64,000 nt of DNA from Brucella pseudogrignonensis (GTDB lineage: Bacteria > Pseudomonadota > Alphaproteobacteria > Rhizobiales > Rhizobiaceae). The stretch is from the NCBI RefSeq assembly GCF_002252525.1, contig NZ_NNRM01000048.1:62001-126000 (forward strand). Direction: 5' to 3'. The notes beneath the pieces are model-generated. The model was not told the DNA's origin, ran no database searches, and saw only the letters and a list, made by a program, of their open reading frames with translations. This document shows positions 1 to 8,705 of this stretch, piece after piece (within the stretch, counting starts at the first letter, position 1; each line of letters opens with the position of its first letter). Position numbers and translations under genes: made by a program.

Positions 1-530
1 TTCATGAAGCAATGGAAAATCCTCTCATCCGGCAATATCTGGAAAAACTCACCAAGGAAGAAATCATTCCTGAGGTGCCACCAGTTCCAAATACGGTTCT
101 TGAAGACTATCGCCTGCTTATCGACAAGCGTTTTGCCAATCCAAAGATCGGCGATACGATCCGCCGCTTGTGTCTTGACGGGTCCAACCGTCAGCCAAAA
201 TTTATTCTGCCGACAGTTTCAGATCGCCTGGCCAAAGGTCATTCGGTCACGGGCCTTGCACTGGTATCTGCTCTCTGGTGCCGCTACTGCTATGGAACGA
301 CGGACAGCGGTGCGGTGATCGAACCCAATGATCCGTCATGGGATCGTCTGGTAAAGCAAGCGGTGCTTGCCAAGGACGAGCCGGCGCGCTGGCTCGAAAT
401 GACCGACATCTTCGGCGCATTAGCCAACAATCCTGCTTATATCGATGCCTTCTCGGCGGCGCTCAAGCGTATCTGGCAGGATGGTACAGCCAAAACGCTC
501 GAACGCTATCTGGCAGATCAGACGCTATGA
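1..530 (+). CDS. C-terminal part of a mannitol dehydrogenase-family oxidoreductase (5' end outside window)
   Basis: The frame is open from base 3, and the first ATG (base 12) is internal, so the N-terminal NAD-binding domain lies outside the window. About 175 residues remain. They match the helical C-terminal domain of the long-chain mannitol dehydrogenase/fructuronate reductase family, with a start like HEAMENPL, the segment DYRLLIDKRFANPKIGDT and a closing helix ending AKTLERYLADQTL. Members oxidise mannitol, arabinitol or related polyols to ketoses, or reduce fructuronate or tagaturonate. The catalytic residues are upstream, so substrate cannot be assigned. A perfect 13-bp-arm palindromic repeat begins 3 nt after the stop and is the only terminator-like structure; the convergent neighbour is putR. 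Confidence 0.8.
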   Translation, partial: HEAMENPLIRQYLEKLTKEEIIPEVPPVPNTVLEDYRLLIDKRFANPKIGDTIRRLCLDGSNRQPKFILPTVSDRLAKGHSVTGLALVSALWCRYCYGTTDSGAVIEPNDPSWDRLVKQAVLAKDEPARWLEMTDIFGALANNPAYIDAFSAALKRIWQDGTAKTLERYLADQTL

Positions 531-532
531 AA

Positions 533-568
533 TCTATCCCGAAAAGTGGAACCAGTTTTCGGGATAGA
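533..568. repeat. Dispersed palindromic repeat, copy 1
   Basis: Perfect 13-bp arms (TCTATCCCGAAAA and its complement) flank a 10-nt loop. The core CCGAAAAGTG...TTTTCGG recurs at 1183 and 58736 and, in a diverged form, at 18332, 29947, 39602 and 53525. It lies between two convergent genes and may also act as a terminator hairpin. Confidence 0.75.
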
Positions 569-582
569 CGTGAAGTGAACAG

Positions 583-1077
583 TTACAATGCGCCCGGATA
601 AACTCTGACTGGGCGGTTGTCTTTGACAGACTCCATCACCACAAAAGTGGAGGTGCTTGCCACATTCGGCAGGCTCGAGATTTTCTCGCCCAGCACCTCG
701 CGGTAACGCCGGATGTTGGGCGTCCGCACTTTCAGCAGATAGTCGAATGAGCTTGCAATCATATGGCATTCTTCGACTTCGCGTATTTTGCGCACGGCAA
801 CATTAAAGGCGGTGAGGGCCGCTTCGCGCGTGTCGGATAATTTCACGGTCGTAAAAGCGATATGATCAAGGCCAAGCTTTTCGGGATCAATCGCGGCGCG
901 AAAGCCGATAATATAGCCTTCATCGACCAATCGTTTGACGCGTGCCTGACACGGCGTCTTGGAAAGGCCGACTTTTTTTGACAACTCCGTCATGGCAATG
1001 CGACCATCATCGCTCAGCACTTCAAGAATGCGACGATCGAACTGATCCAGATCGTCTACAGAGTCTATCTTTCGCAT
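583..1077 (-). CDS. putR: Lrp/AsnC-family transcriptional regulator of proline catabolism (PutR)
   Basis: This 164-residue protein has the Lrp/AsnC layout. The N-terminal helix-turn-helix spans about residues 10-60 (FDRRILEVLSDDGRIAMTEL, then LSKKVGLSKTPCQARVKRL) and is followed by a RAM ligand-binding domain (about 75-150). It is divergent from putA across a 251-bp intergenic region, the arrangement of the Agrobacterium and Rhodobacter PutR systems, where the protein activates putA in response to proline and represses itself. The target is inferred from gene order. Length is normal for the family. The start at 1077 agrees with the usual short N-terminal extension of PutR proteins. Confidence 0.88.
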   Translation of the reverse strand: MRKIDSVDDLDQFDRRILEVLSDDGRIAMTELSKKVGLSKTPCQARVKRLVDEGYIIGFRAAIDPEKLGLDHIAFTTVKLSDTREAALTAFNVAVRKIREVEECHMIASSFDYLLKVRTPNIRRYREVLGEKISSLPNVASTSTFVVMESVKDNRPVRVYPGAL

Positions 1078-1182
1078 TCAAACTGCCTCTTAAAGTCACT
1101 TTAATAAGATCGATTTGCCTTTATATGGATCAAATGAAGACAGAATGCAATTTGCGTCGATGATAGTGTGCGACCACATATA

Positions 1183-1279
1183 GCGCATCCCGAAAAGTGT
1201 GAAACGGTTTTCGGATAAGATGCGCTTTAAAACAAAGAATGAGAGCGCCGATCTGATAAAATCAGATCGAAATGCGCTC
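1183..1279. repeat. Composite palindromic repeat, copy 2 (two modules)
   Basis: The first module (1183-1225) has outer arms GCGCATC/GATGCGC and inner arms CCGAAAA/TTTTCGG. The second (1243-1279) has outer arms GAGCGC/GCGCTC and inner arms GATCTGAT/ATCAGATC around AAA. It lies in the putR-putA region close to putA, so it is probably transcribed in the putA leader. The same pair of modules follows the M14 peptidase gene at 58736-58831. Confidence 0.75.
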
Positions 1280-1328
1280 GGAAGCATAGTTGAATTGGGC
1301 TTAAGCCTGTTTTTGCGAGCATTGCACC

Positions 1329-4300
1329 ATGACTGATAAAGTATCCGCTCACACCACTACTGTTTTCCAGAGCTTCGCGCCGCCAATCCGCGAGAAGACT
1401 CCTCTGCGCAAGGCGATCACCGATGCCTATCGTCGGCCAGAAGCTGAATGCGTGACCGCGCTGGTTCAGCAGGCGACCCTGCCTGAAGAAACGACCAAAC
1501 AGATCAGAGCGACCGCTCGCAAGCTGATCGAAGCCCTGCGTGCCAAGCACAAGGGAACAGGCGTTGAAGGTCTGGTGCATGAATATTCACTGTCGAGCCA
1601 GGAAGGCGTGGCGCTGATGTGCCTTGCCGAAGCTCTGCTGCGTATTCCGGATATGGCAACGCGTGATGCGCTGATCCGCGACAAGATTTCCAATGGCGAT
1701 TGGAAGTCGCATGTTGGCGGTGGTCGTTCGCTGTTCGTCAATGCTGCAACCTGGGGGCTTGTTGTCACCGGCAAGCTCACCAACACCGTCAATGACAGCG
1801 GTCTTTCGGCAGCGCTTACTCGCCTGATCGCCCGTTGTGGCGAGCCGGTTATCCGTCGCGGCGTGGATATGGCCATGCGCATGATGGGTGAGCAGTTCGT
1901 CACCGGCGAAACTATCGATGAAGCACTGAAGCGCGCAAAATCGCTTGAAGAACGCGGATTCCGTTATTCCTACGACATGCTCGGTGAAGCTGCCACGACT
2001 GCTGCCGACGCAGAACGTTATTACAAGGACTACGAAACTGCGATCCACGCGATTGGTCGCGCTTCCGCCGGCCGCGGCATTTATGATGGTCCGGGCATTT
2101 CGATCAAACTTTCGGCGCTGCATCCGCGTTATGTTCGCGCTCAGAGCGAACGCGTCATGGGCGAACTTCTGCCAAAGGTGAAGGCGCTCGCAGCCCTTTC
2201 CAAGAAGTACAATATTGGCCTCAATATCGATGCTGAAGAAGCAGACCGTCTGGAGCTGTCGCTCGACCTTCTGCAGAGCCTGATTGAAGATCCTGATCTG
2301 GCTGATTGGGAAGGCATCGGCTTCGTGGTGCAGGCCTATGGCAAGCGCTGCCCGTTTGTGCTTGATTTTATTATTGATCTTGCTCGCCGCAACAATCGTC
2401 GCGTCATGGTTCGTCTCGTCAAGGGCGCTTACTGGGATGCCGAAATCAAGCGCGCGCAGGTTGATGGCCTTGAAGATTTCCCGGTCTATACGCGCAAGGT
2501 TCATACCGACGTTTCCTACATTGCTTGCGCCCGCAAATTGCTTGGCGCCCGTGATGTGATCTTCCCGCAGTTTGCAACGCATAATGCGCAGACGCTTGCC
2601 ACGATCTATCATCTGGCAGGCCCGGACTTCAAAACCGGCTCTTATGAATTCCAGTGCCTTCATGGCATGGGCGAGCCGCTTTATGACGAAGTTGTCGGTG
2701 CATCGAAGCTGGGTCGTCCAGCTCGCATTTATGCTCCGGTTGGTACGCATGAAACGCTGCTGGCCTATCTGGTCCGTCGTCTGCTCGAAAACGGTGCGAA
2801 CTCTTCCTTCGTCAATCGCATTGGCGACAAGAGCGTGTCAGTTGATGAACTGATTGCCGATCCTGCGGAAGTCGTTCGTTCGATGGCCGTTGTCGGTGCA
2901 CGTCACGACCAGATCAACCTGCCGGAAGGCCTTTATGGCATTCGTAAAAACTCGGCAGGTTTCGACCTTTCCAATGAAGAGCAGCTGGCAGAACTGAGCG
3001 AAACGCTCAAGGCCAATGCTACGCGTGCCTGGACTGCAGAACCGCAGATTGCTGGCGCCAAGGTTAAGGGTGAAAGCCGTCCGGTTCTGAATCCCGGCGA
3101 TCATTCCGATGTCGTGGGTACGGTTACGGAAATCGCCGCCGACGATGTTGCACAAGCAATGAAAGCGGCTGAGAAGGCTGTTGCAAGCTGGTCTCAGGTT
3201 TCGCCTGCTGATCGTGCAGCCTGCCTTGATCGCGCTGCGGACATCATGCAGCGTGAAATGGCAGAACTGCTCGGCCTCATCATGCGTGAAGCTGGCAAGT
3301 CCATGCCAAACGCGATTGCAGAAGTACGCGAAGCGATCGACTTCCTGCGTTATTATGCCGAACAGACCCGCCGCACGCTGGGCGTTGCGCACAAGCCGCT
3401 TGGTCCAATTGTCTGTATCAGCCCGTGGAACTTCCCGCTGGCGATCTTCACCGGCCAGATTGCAGCAGCCCTTGTTGCAGGCAATCCGGTTCTCGCAAAG
3501 CCTGCTGAAGAAACCCCGCTCATCGCAGCACAGGGCGTGCGTATTCTGCATGAAGCTGGAATTCCTGCCGATGCATTGCAGCTTCTGCCGGGCGATGGCC
3601 GCATTGGTGCAGCCCTCGTTGCGGCTCAGGAAACATGTGGTGTGATGTTCACCGGCTCGACCGAAGTTGCACGTCTCATTCAGGCGCAGCTTGCGTCGCG
3701 TCTGCTGCCAAATGGCAAGCCGATCCCGCTGATTGCTGAAACCGGCGGCCAGAACGCCATGATCGTGGATTCGTCCGCTCTTGCCGAGCAGGTCGTGTTC
3801 GACGTGATCGGTTCAGCTTTCGACAGTGCCGGTCAGCGTTGTTCGGCTCTGCGCGTTCTTTGCCTGCAGGAAGATGTTGCTGATCGCATTCTGACCATGC
3901 TCAAGGGCGCGCTCAAGGAACTGTCCATTGGCCGCACTGACAAGCTGAAAGTTGATATTGGCGCTGTTATCACTGCGGAAGCCAAGGACATCATCGAGAA
4001 GCACGTTCAGACGATGCGCGATATGGGTCGTAAGGTGGAGCAGCTTCCGCTTGGACCTGAAACCGGGAAGGGCACTTTCGTTGCGCCAACCATCGTCGAG
4101 ATCGACAGTCTGCGTGATCTGAAGCGTGAAGTGTTTGGTCCGGTTCTGCATGTTGTGCGCTACAAGCGTAACGACATGGACCGCCTGATCGATGACATCA
4201 ATGCAACCGGCTATGGCCTGACTTTCGGCCTGCATACGCGTCTTGATGAAACTATCGCTCACGTTGCTGATCGCATCCGCGTTGGCAACGTCTATATCAA

Positions 4301-5012
4301 TCGCAACGTTATCGGTGCGATTGTGGGCGTCCAGCCTTTCGGTGGCCGTGGTCTGTCCGGCACGGGCCCGAAGGCTGGCGGTCCGCTTTATCTCGGTCGC
4401 CTCGTTGATACAGCGCCAATCCCGCCCCGTATGGCTTCGGTTCACACCGATGCCGCGCTCAACGATTTCGCAAAGTGGCTTGGCAATCGCGGCATGAACG
4501 AACTGGCGCAGGCCGCTCGTGAAACCGGCAGCGCTTCTGCACTTGGTCTGAATATAGAGCTTCCGGGTCCGGTTGGTGAACGCAACCTCTATGCGCTTCA
4601 TGCGCGTGGTCGCATTCTTCTGGTTCCACAGACTGAAACCGGTCTTTATCGTCAGCTGACAGCGGCACTCGCCACTGGCAACGAAGCGGTCATCGACGAG
4701 GCTTCAGGCTTGCGCAATGTTCTGAAGGACTTGCCTTCAAGCGTCGCTGCTCGCGTTGTCTGGACAAAGGGCTGGCAGGCAGATGCGCCTTTTGCCGGTG
4801 CGCTTGTTGAAGGAGAGGGCGAACGCCTGACCGATATCAACAAGAAGCTGGCAGCTCTTCCAGGCCCGCTCGTGCTGACACAGGCAGCAACTTCGGCGCA
4901 GCTTGCCGATAGCGCTGATTGCTATTGCCTGAGCTGGTTGCTTGAAGAGGTTTCGACCTCCATCAACACTACGGCTGCAGGCGGCAATGCCAGCCTGATG
5001 GCCATCGGCTGA
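1329..5012 (+). CDS. putA: Bifunctional proline dehydrogenase / L-glutamate-gamma-semialdehyde dehydrogenase PutA
   Basis: At 1227 residues this is a long trifunctional-size PutA, but its N terminus (MTDKVSAHTTTVFQ) shows no ribbon-helix-helix DNA-binding domain. It should therefore be a bifunctional enzyme, with regulation left to PutR. The FAD-dependent proline dehydrogenase barrel covers roughly residues 190-490 (LNIDAEEADRLELSLDLL, RLVKGAYWDAEIKRAQ, EFQCLHGMG). The aldehyde dehydrogenase covers about 580-1020, with PWNFPLAIFTGQ, general base Glu804 in ETGGQN and catalytic Cys838 in GQRCSALR; the 34-residue spacing is typical. The C-terminal 200 residues form the extra domain of long PutA proteins. 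It converts proline to glutamate at the membrane, passing electrons to quinone. A hairpin terminator follows at 5072. Confidence 0.97.
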   Translation: MTDKVSAHTTTVFQSFAPPIREKTPLRKAITDAYRRPEAECVTALVQQATLPEETTKQIRATARKLIEALRAKHKGTGVEGLVHEYSLSSQEGVALMCLAEALLRIPDMATRDALIRDKISNGDWKSHVGGGRSLFVNAATWGLVVTGKLTNTVNDSGLSAALTRLIARCGEPVIRRGVDMAMRMMGEQFVTGETIDEALKRAKSLEERGFRYSYDMLGEAATTAADAERYYKDYETAIHAIGRASAGRGIYDGPGISIKLSALHPRYVRAQSERVMGELLPKVKALAALSKKYNIGLNIDAEEADRLELSLDLLQSLIEDPDLADWEGIGFVVQAYGKRCPFVLDFIIDLARRNNRRVMVRLVKGAYWDAEIKRAQVDGLEDFPVYTRKVHTDVSYIACARKLLGARDVIFPQFATHNAQTLATIYHLAGPDFKTGSYEFQCLHGMGEPLYDEVVGASKLGRPARIYAPVGTHETLLAYLVRRLLENGANSSFVNRIGDKSVSVDELIADPAEVVRSMAVVGARHDQINLPEGLYGIRKNSAGFDLSNEEQLAELSETLKANATRAWTAEPQIAGAKVKGESRPVLNPGDHSDVVGTVTEIAADDVAQAMKAAEKAVASWSQVSPADRAACLDRAADIMQREMAELLGLIMREAGKSMPNAIAEVREAIDFLRYYAEQTRRTLGVAHKPLGPIVCISPWNFPLAIFTGQIAAALVAGNPVLAKPAEETPLIAAQGVRILHEAGIPADALQLLPGDGRIGAALVAAQETCGVMFTGSTEVARLIQAQLASRLLPNGKPIPLIAETGGQNAMIVDSSALAEQVVFDVIGSAFDSAGQRCSALRVLCLQEDVADRILTMLKGALKELSIGRTDKLKVDIGAVITAEAKDIIEKHVQTMRDMGRKVEQLPLGPETGKGTFVAPTIVEIDSLRDLKREVFGPVLHVVRYKRNDMDRLIDDINATGYGLTFGLHTRLDETIAHVADRIRVGNVYINRNVIGAIVGVQPFGGRGLSGTGPKAGGPLYLGRLVDTAPIPPRMASVHTDAALNDFAKWLGNRGMNELAQAARETGSASALGLNIELPGPVGERNLYALHARGRILLVPQTETGLYRQLTAALATGNEAVIDEASGLRNVLKDLPSSVAARVVWTKGWQADAPFAGALVEGEGERLTDINKKLAALPGPLVLTQAATSAQLADSADCYCLSWLLEEVSTSINTTAAGGNASLMAIG

Positions 5013-5018
5013 TTGGTC

Positions 5019-5063
5019 TTTAGAGCGCCGATCTGAATGAAACAGGTCGGACTAAGCTCTAAA
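5019..5063. repeat. Palindromic repeat module (TAGAGCGCCGATCTGA type)
   Basis: Arms TTTAGAGC/GCTCTAAA enclose GCCGATCTGA, the same module as 1243-1279 and 58791-58831. It starts 7 nt after the putA stop and precedes the true terminator. Confidence 0.65.
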
Positions 5064-5071
5064 TCAGTTAG

Positions 5072-5106
5072 AAAGAGGCGATCTTCGGGTCGCCTCTTTT
5101 GTTTTT
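5072..5106 (+). terminator. Rho-independent terminator of putA
   Basis: AAAGAGGCGA (5072-5081) pairs perfectly with TCGCCTCTTT (5090-5099) around an 8-nt loop containing TTCGG. A run TTTTGTTTTT follows. It lies 60 nt downstream of the putA stop. Confidence 0.9.
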
Positions 5107-5269
5107 GTGCATCGTTGCAAGGCTGTGCAGAAACAGAATTATTAGACCGTTTCCAGAATTTTCAGAATGAAATTTACAAAAGCAGATTGACACATAAGCT
5201 TAAAAGGCAAAGACTGTGCACAGGCTTGCAAAAAGCCGCAGCGTGGAGGCGCTGCATAACAAGTGGAGG

Positions 5270-5309
5270 TAGAGCGCGATAGGCTTTCAGCCGATCAAGC
5301 CGTGCTCTA
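5270..5309. repeat. Diverged palindromic repeat module directly upstream of afuA
   Basis: Outer arms TAGAGC/GCTCTA with an inner AGGCTT...AGCC hairpin end just before the AGGGAGG ribosome binding site of the next gene. It belongs to the TAGAGCGC module family. It probably forms a leader hairpin in the mRNA and could affect ribosome access. Confidence 0.5.
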
Positions 5310-5321
5310 AAGGGAGGAATA

Positions 5322-6350
5322 ATGATGCGTTGGGCACTCACAGCCGCGGCACTTGCCGCTGGCGTTTCATCATTTGCGGTTTCGGCACAGGCTTCTGGTA
5401 ATCTCAATCTCATTTGTTCGGCGGACGTGGTGATCTGCGAGCAGATGAAGAACAATTTCGAGAAAGAAACCGATATCAAGGTCAATATGGTGCGCCTGTC
5501 TTCTGGTGAAACCTATGCCAAGGTTCGCGCCGAAGCGCGCAATCCGAAGACCGATATCTGGTGGGCTGGTACAGGCGATCCGCATCTGCAAGCTGCTTCC
5601 GAAGGCCTGACACTCGAATATAAATCGCCAATGCTCGACCAGTTGCAGGATTGGGCAAAAAAGCAGGCAGAAAGCTCGGAATTCCGCACTGTGGGCGTCT
5701 ATGCCGGTGCGCTCGGATGGGGCTATAACACCGATATTTTCAAGAAGAAGAATCTGAAAGAGCCAGCCTGCTGGGCTGATCTGCTCGATCCGTCCTATAA
5801 GGGCGAAATTCAGATGGCTAATCCGAATTCTTCGGGCACAGCCTATACGGCGCTGGCAACGCTCATCCAGTTGATGGGCGAGGAGAAGGCGTTTGAATAT
5901 CTGGCAAAGCTGAATGCAAATGTGGCCCAATACACCAAGTCGGGTTCGGCACCTGTAAAGTCAGCTGCGCGCGGTGAAAACGGCATCGGCATTGTGTTTA
6001 TGCATGATGCGGTTGCGATGACTGCCGAAGGCTTCCCGATTAAGTCCATCGCGCCTTGTGAAGGCACCGGCTATGAAATCGGCTCCATGTCGATCATCAA
6101 GGGCGCGCGTAACCTTGAAAACGCCAAGAAATGGTATGACTGGGCGCTGACAGCAGAAGTTCAGTCGAAGATGAAGGATGCAAAATCCTTCCAGCTTCCA
6201 TCCAACAAAAACGCCGAAGTGCCGAAAGAGTCGCCACGCTTTGAGGATATCAAGCTGATCGACTACGACTTCAAGACCTATGGCGAGCCGACCAAGCGCA
6301 AGGAAATCCTTGAGCGCTGGGACAAGGAAATCGGCGCAAAGGCGAATTAA
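5322..6350 (+). CDS. afuA: Periplasmic solute-binding protein, AfuA/hexose-phosphate-binding-like
   Basis: This is a 342-residue class II solute-binding protein with a signal peptide (cleavage near SAQASG, about residue 26) and a good AGGGAGG site 5 nt before ATGATG. General annotation would call it a ferric-iron-binding protein. However, the tandem tyrosines that hold iron in FbpA (present in the other importer at 28875) are absent. The aligned segment reads FMHDAVAM, giving His228-Asp229, with Glu252 23 residues later in GYEIGSM. As I recall, AfuA of Actinobacillus binds the sugar of glucose-6-phosphate through a His-Asp-Glu set with this same spacing. With the phosphatase at the end of the operon, a phosphorylated sugar or inositol is the likelier ligand. 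This is inference; phosphonate-type ligands remain possible. Confidence 0.7.
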   Translation: MMRWALTAAALAAGVSSFAVSAQASGNLNLICSADVVICEQMKNNFEKETDIKVNMVRLSSGETYAKVRAEARNPKTDIWWAGTGDPHLQAASEGLTLEYKSPMLDQLQDWAKKQAESSEFRTVGVYAGALGWGYNTDIFKKKNLKEPACWADLLDPSYKGEIQMANPNSSGTAYTALATLIQLMGEEKAFEYLAKLNANVAQYTKSGSAPVKSAARGENGIGIVFMHDAVAMTAEGFPIKSIAPCEGTGYEIGSMSIIKGARNLENAKKWYDWALTAEVQSKMKDAKSFQLPSNKNAEVPKESPRFEDIKLIDYDFKTYGEPTKRKEILERWDKEIGAKAN

Positions 6351-6395
6351 ACCTTAACCGCCTCTGCGGTTAGCAATCCATTTTCGTTATCGACC

Positions 6396-6418
6396 CTCCC
6401 GCCGTTATCCGGCGGGAG
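6396..6418 (+). promoter_or_regulatory. Hairpin between solute-binding-protein and permease genes
   Basis: CTCCCGCCG (6396-6404) pairs perfectly with CGGCGGGAG (6410-6418) around TTATC. No T-run follows, so it should protect the afuA message or cause partial termination, giving more binding protein than permease. Confidence 0.75.
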
Positions 6419-6479
6419 ACGGATAATTGCGTCCACTTTGCCCGCCATGAGCAAAAAATGAGCAGAAAAGCGGATAGGT

Positions 6480-8705
6480 ATGAAACAACACAATCGACGG
6501 CTTGATCTGGTTCTGGTGCTGGCTTTGGTCGCGTTCCTGATCCTGCCCTGGTATCGCATCGAGCAAGGCTTCTTCCGTTTCAGCTGGCTTGAAGGGTTTT
6601 TCAGTCAGGCCGAAAACGGTCCCGGTATTCTGCAAATATTCGCTTATGGCCGCCCATGGCTGGCTGTTGTCGCTGTACTGATGCTCATTTGCGGCTTCGC
6701 ACGCTTTGCGATGACGCCGGAAAAACGAACATCCGTTCTGATCGGCGCTAGTCTTCTGGGCGCAGGCTTCCTTGCGCTGCAAGGACTGGCAATCGGTTTC
6801 ACCGGCTGGAACTGGATGGTAAGCGAAACCCTCTTCGGTCAGCTTGCCGATGGACAACCGGCCTTCGGCGCAGGTGCCGTCCTAACAGGTCTTTGTTTCC
6901 TGCTGATCTTTTCTTTCGGGCTTGCCGAACGCGGAGTGATGAAAGGCGATGCCTTTGTCGTTTCCTCGATTACGCTGCTTGTCGCTCTCGTCAGTGTTTT
7001 TGTGTTCTATCCGATCTTCAGCATGTTTGCAGGTTCGGTTCAGGATTTTGACGGTTCTTTCAAGCCAGATGGCTTTATCGGCAATATTCAGGATTCTTCC
7101 ATCTGGAGCCTTGCCTGTGTGATCGGCGAGGGGCGTTGTGGTGTTGCATGGCGCACGCTCTGGCTGGCGCTGATGACGGCAACAGGCTCGACAGTGCTTG
7201 GGCTTTCCTTCGCACTCGTTGCAACCCGCACAGGCTTTCCGTTCAAGAAAGGCTTGCGCATTCTCACAGTGCTGCCGATCATCACGCCTCCCTTCGTGAT
7301 TGGTCTGGCGCTGACATTGCTGTTCGGTCGTGCCGGCGTTGTGACAGAACAGATTTCCAATCTCTTCGGCGTTGAACCGGGCCGTTGGCTTTATGGTCTT
7401 ACGGGCATCTGGATCGCGCAGGTGCTATCCTTCACACCGATCACTTTTCTTGTGCTAATTGGTGTCGTCGAAGGTGTTTCTCCTTCCATGGAAGAAGCAT
7501 CGCAAACTCTGCGTGCCGACCGCTGGCGGACGTTCAACCGTGTTTCATTGCCGCTTATGGCGCCGGGGCTGGCCAATGCATTCCTGATTGCTTTCATCGA
7601 AAGCATGGCTGATTTCGGCAATCCGATGGTGCTTGGCGGTAGTCATGGTGTGCTTTCGACGGAGATATTCTTTGCCGTTGTGGGTGCGCAAAACGATCCG
7701 TCGCGTGCGGCTGTTCTGGCGATTGTGCTGCTCTGCTTCACGCTTTCAGCCTTTCTCATCCAGCGTCTTTGGCTGTCCGGCAAAAACTTTGCAACAGTCA
7801 CCGGCAAGGGCGACTCCGGCATTCATGCTGGCCTGCCAAAAGGATTGAAGATCGGCGTCTATGCCCTTGTTATTCCGTGGATGGTCTTCACTGTTGTCGT
7901 CTATGTCATGATCCTGATTGGCGGGTTCGTGCGCACATGGGGTCTCGATAATTCGCTGACACTTGACCATTATCGCCGTGCTTTCTCTGTGGCATGGACG
8001 GATAGCGGCTTTGCATGGACGGGCGTTGCCTGGAACTCGTTCTGGACGACAATGGAAATATCGCTGATCTCGGCACCACTCACTGCTGCAGTCGGATTGC
8101 TCACCGCCTATCTGATCGTGCGGCAGCGCTTCTTCGGACGCAACGTGTTTGAGTTTGCACTGATGCTGAGCTTTGCCATTCCGGGTACGGTCATTGGCGT
8201 CAGCTACATCATGGCATTCAATCTGCCTCCGCTTGAAATGACCGGCACGGCGCTGATCCTGATTGCCTGCTTCGTGTTCCGCAATATGCCGGTTGGCGTG
8301 CGCGGCGGTATCGCTGCCATGAGTCAGCTCGACAAAAGTCTTGATGAAGCATCGCTCACGCTGCGTGCAGGCAGTTTCCGCACGATCCGCAAGGTGATCC
8401 TACCGCTTCTGCGACCGGCGATTACTGCGGCTCTGGTCTATTCTTTCGTGCGTGCGATCACATCGATCAGTGCTGTAATCTTCCTTGTTTCGGCGGAATA
8501 CAACATGGCGACCTCTTATATCGTCGGCCTCGTCGAAAATGGCGAATTCGGTGTGGCGATTGCCTATTCGTCGGCACTCATTCTGGTGATGGTGGTTGTG
8601 ATTGTCACCTTCCAGCTTCTTGTCGGCGAGCGCCGGTTGCGGCGTGAAAACCGCGTTGCCACGCTCACGCCGATCAAAACCGTTCAACAGGAGAAAGCCG
8701 TATGA
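6480..8705 (+). CDS. afuB: Fused double-domain ABC permease, AfuB/FbpB-like
   Basis: At 741 residues this is larger than the usual 500-580-residue FbpB. The extra length is an N-terminal block of about four membrane spans (residues 10-140) before two permease halves. Each half ends in an EAA loop: EASQTLRADRWRTFNRVSLP near residue 340 and EASLTLRAGSFRTIRKVILP near 625. This longer build is typical of AfuB-type permeases. It lies 129 nt after afuA, with the intergenic hairpin between them, and its last four bases overlap afuC (ATGA). It forms the whole inner-membrane channel, so no partner permease is needed. Confidence 0.85.
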   Translation: MKQHNRRLDLVLVLALVAFLILPWYRIEQGFFRFSWLEGFFSQAENGPGILQIFAYGRPWLAVVAVLMLICGFARFAMTPEKRTSVLIGASLLGAGFLALQGLAIGFTGWNWMVSETLFGQLADGQPAFGAGAVLTGLCFLLIFSFGLAERGVMKGDAFVVSSITLLVALVSVFVFYPIFSMFAGSVQDFDGSFKPDGFIGNIQDSSIWSLACVIGEGRCGVAWRTLWLALMTATGSTVLGLSFALVATRTGFPFKKGLRILTVLPIITPPFVIGLALTLLFGRAGVVTEQISNLFGVEPGRWLYGLTGIWIAQVLSFTPITFLVLIGVVEGVSPSMEEASQTLRADRWRTFNRVSLPLMAPGLANAFLIAFIESMADFGNPMVLGGSHGVLSTEIFFAVVGAQNDPSRAAVLAIVLLCFTLSAFLIQRLWLSGKNFATVTGKGDSGIHAGLPKGLKIGVYALVIPWMVFTVVVYVMILIGGFVRTWGLDNSLTLDHYRRAFSVAWTDSGFAWTGVAWNSFWTTMEISLISAPLTAAVGLLTAYLIVRQRFFGRNVFEFALMLSFAIPGTVIGVSYIMAFNLPPLEMTGTALILIACFVFRNMPVGVRGGIAAMSQLDKSLDEASLTLRAGSFRTIRKVILPLLRPAITAALVYSFVRAITSISAVIFLVSAEYNMATSYIVGLVENGEFGVAIAYSSALILVMVVVIVTFQLLVGERRLRRENRVATLTPIKTVQQEKAV

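Noticed and set aside
1587-2750. A 387-codon minus-strand frame within putA
   Set aside because: It is the antisense of a clearly conserved PutA domain and shows no ribosome binding site or family resemblance.
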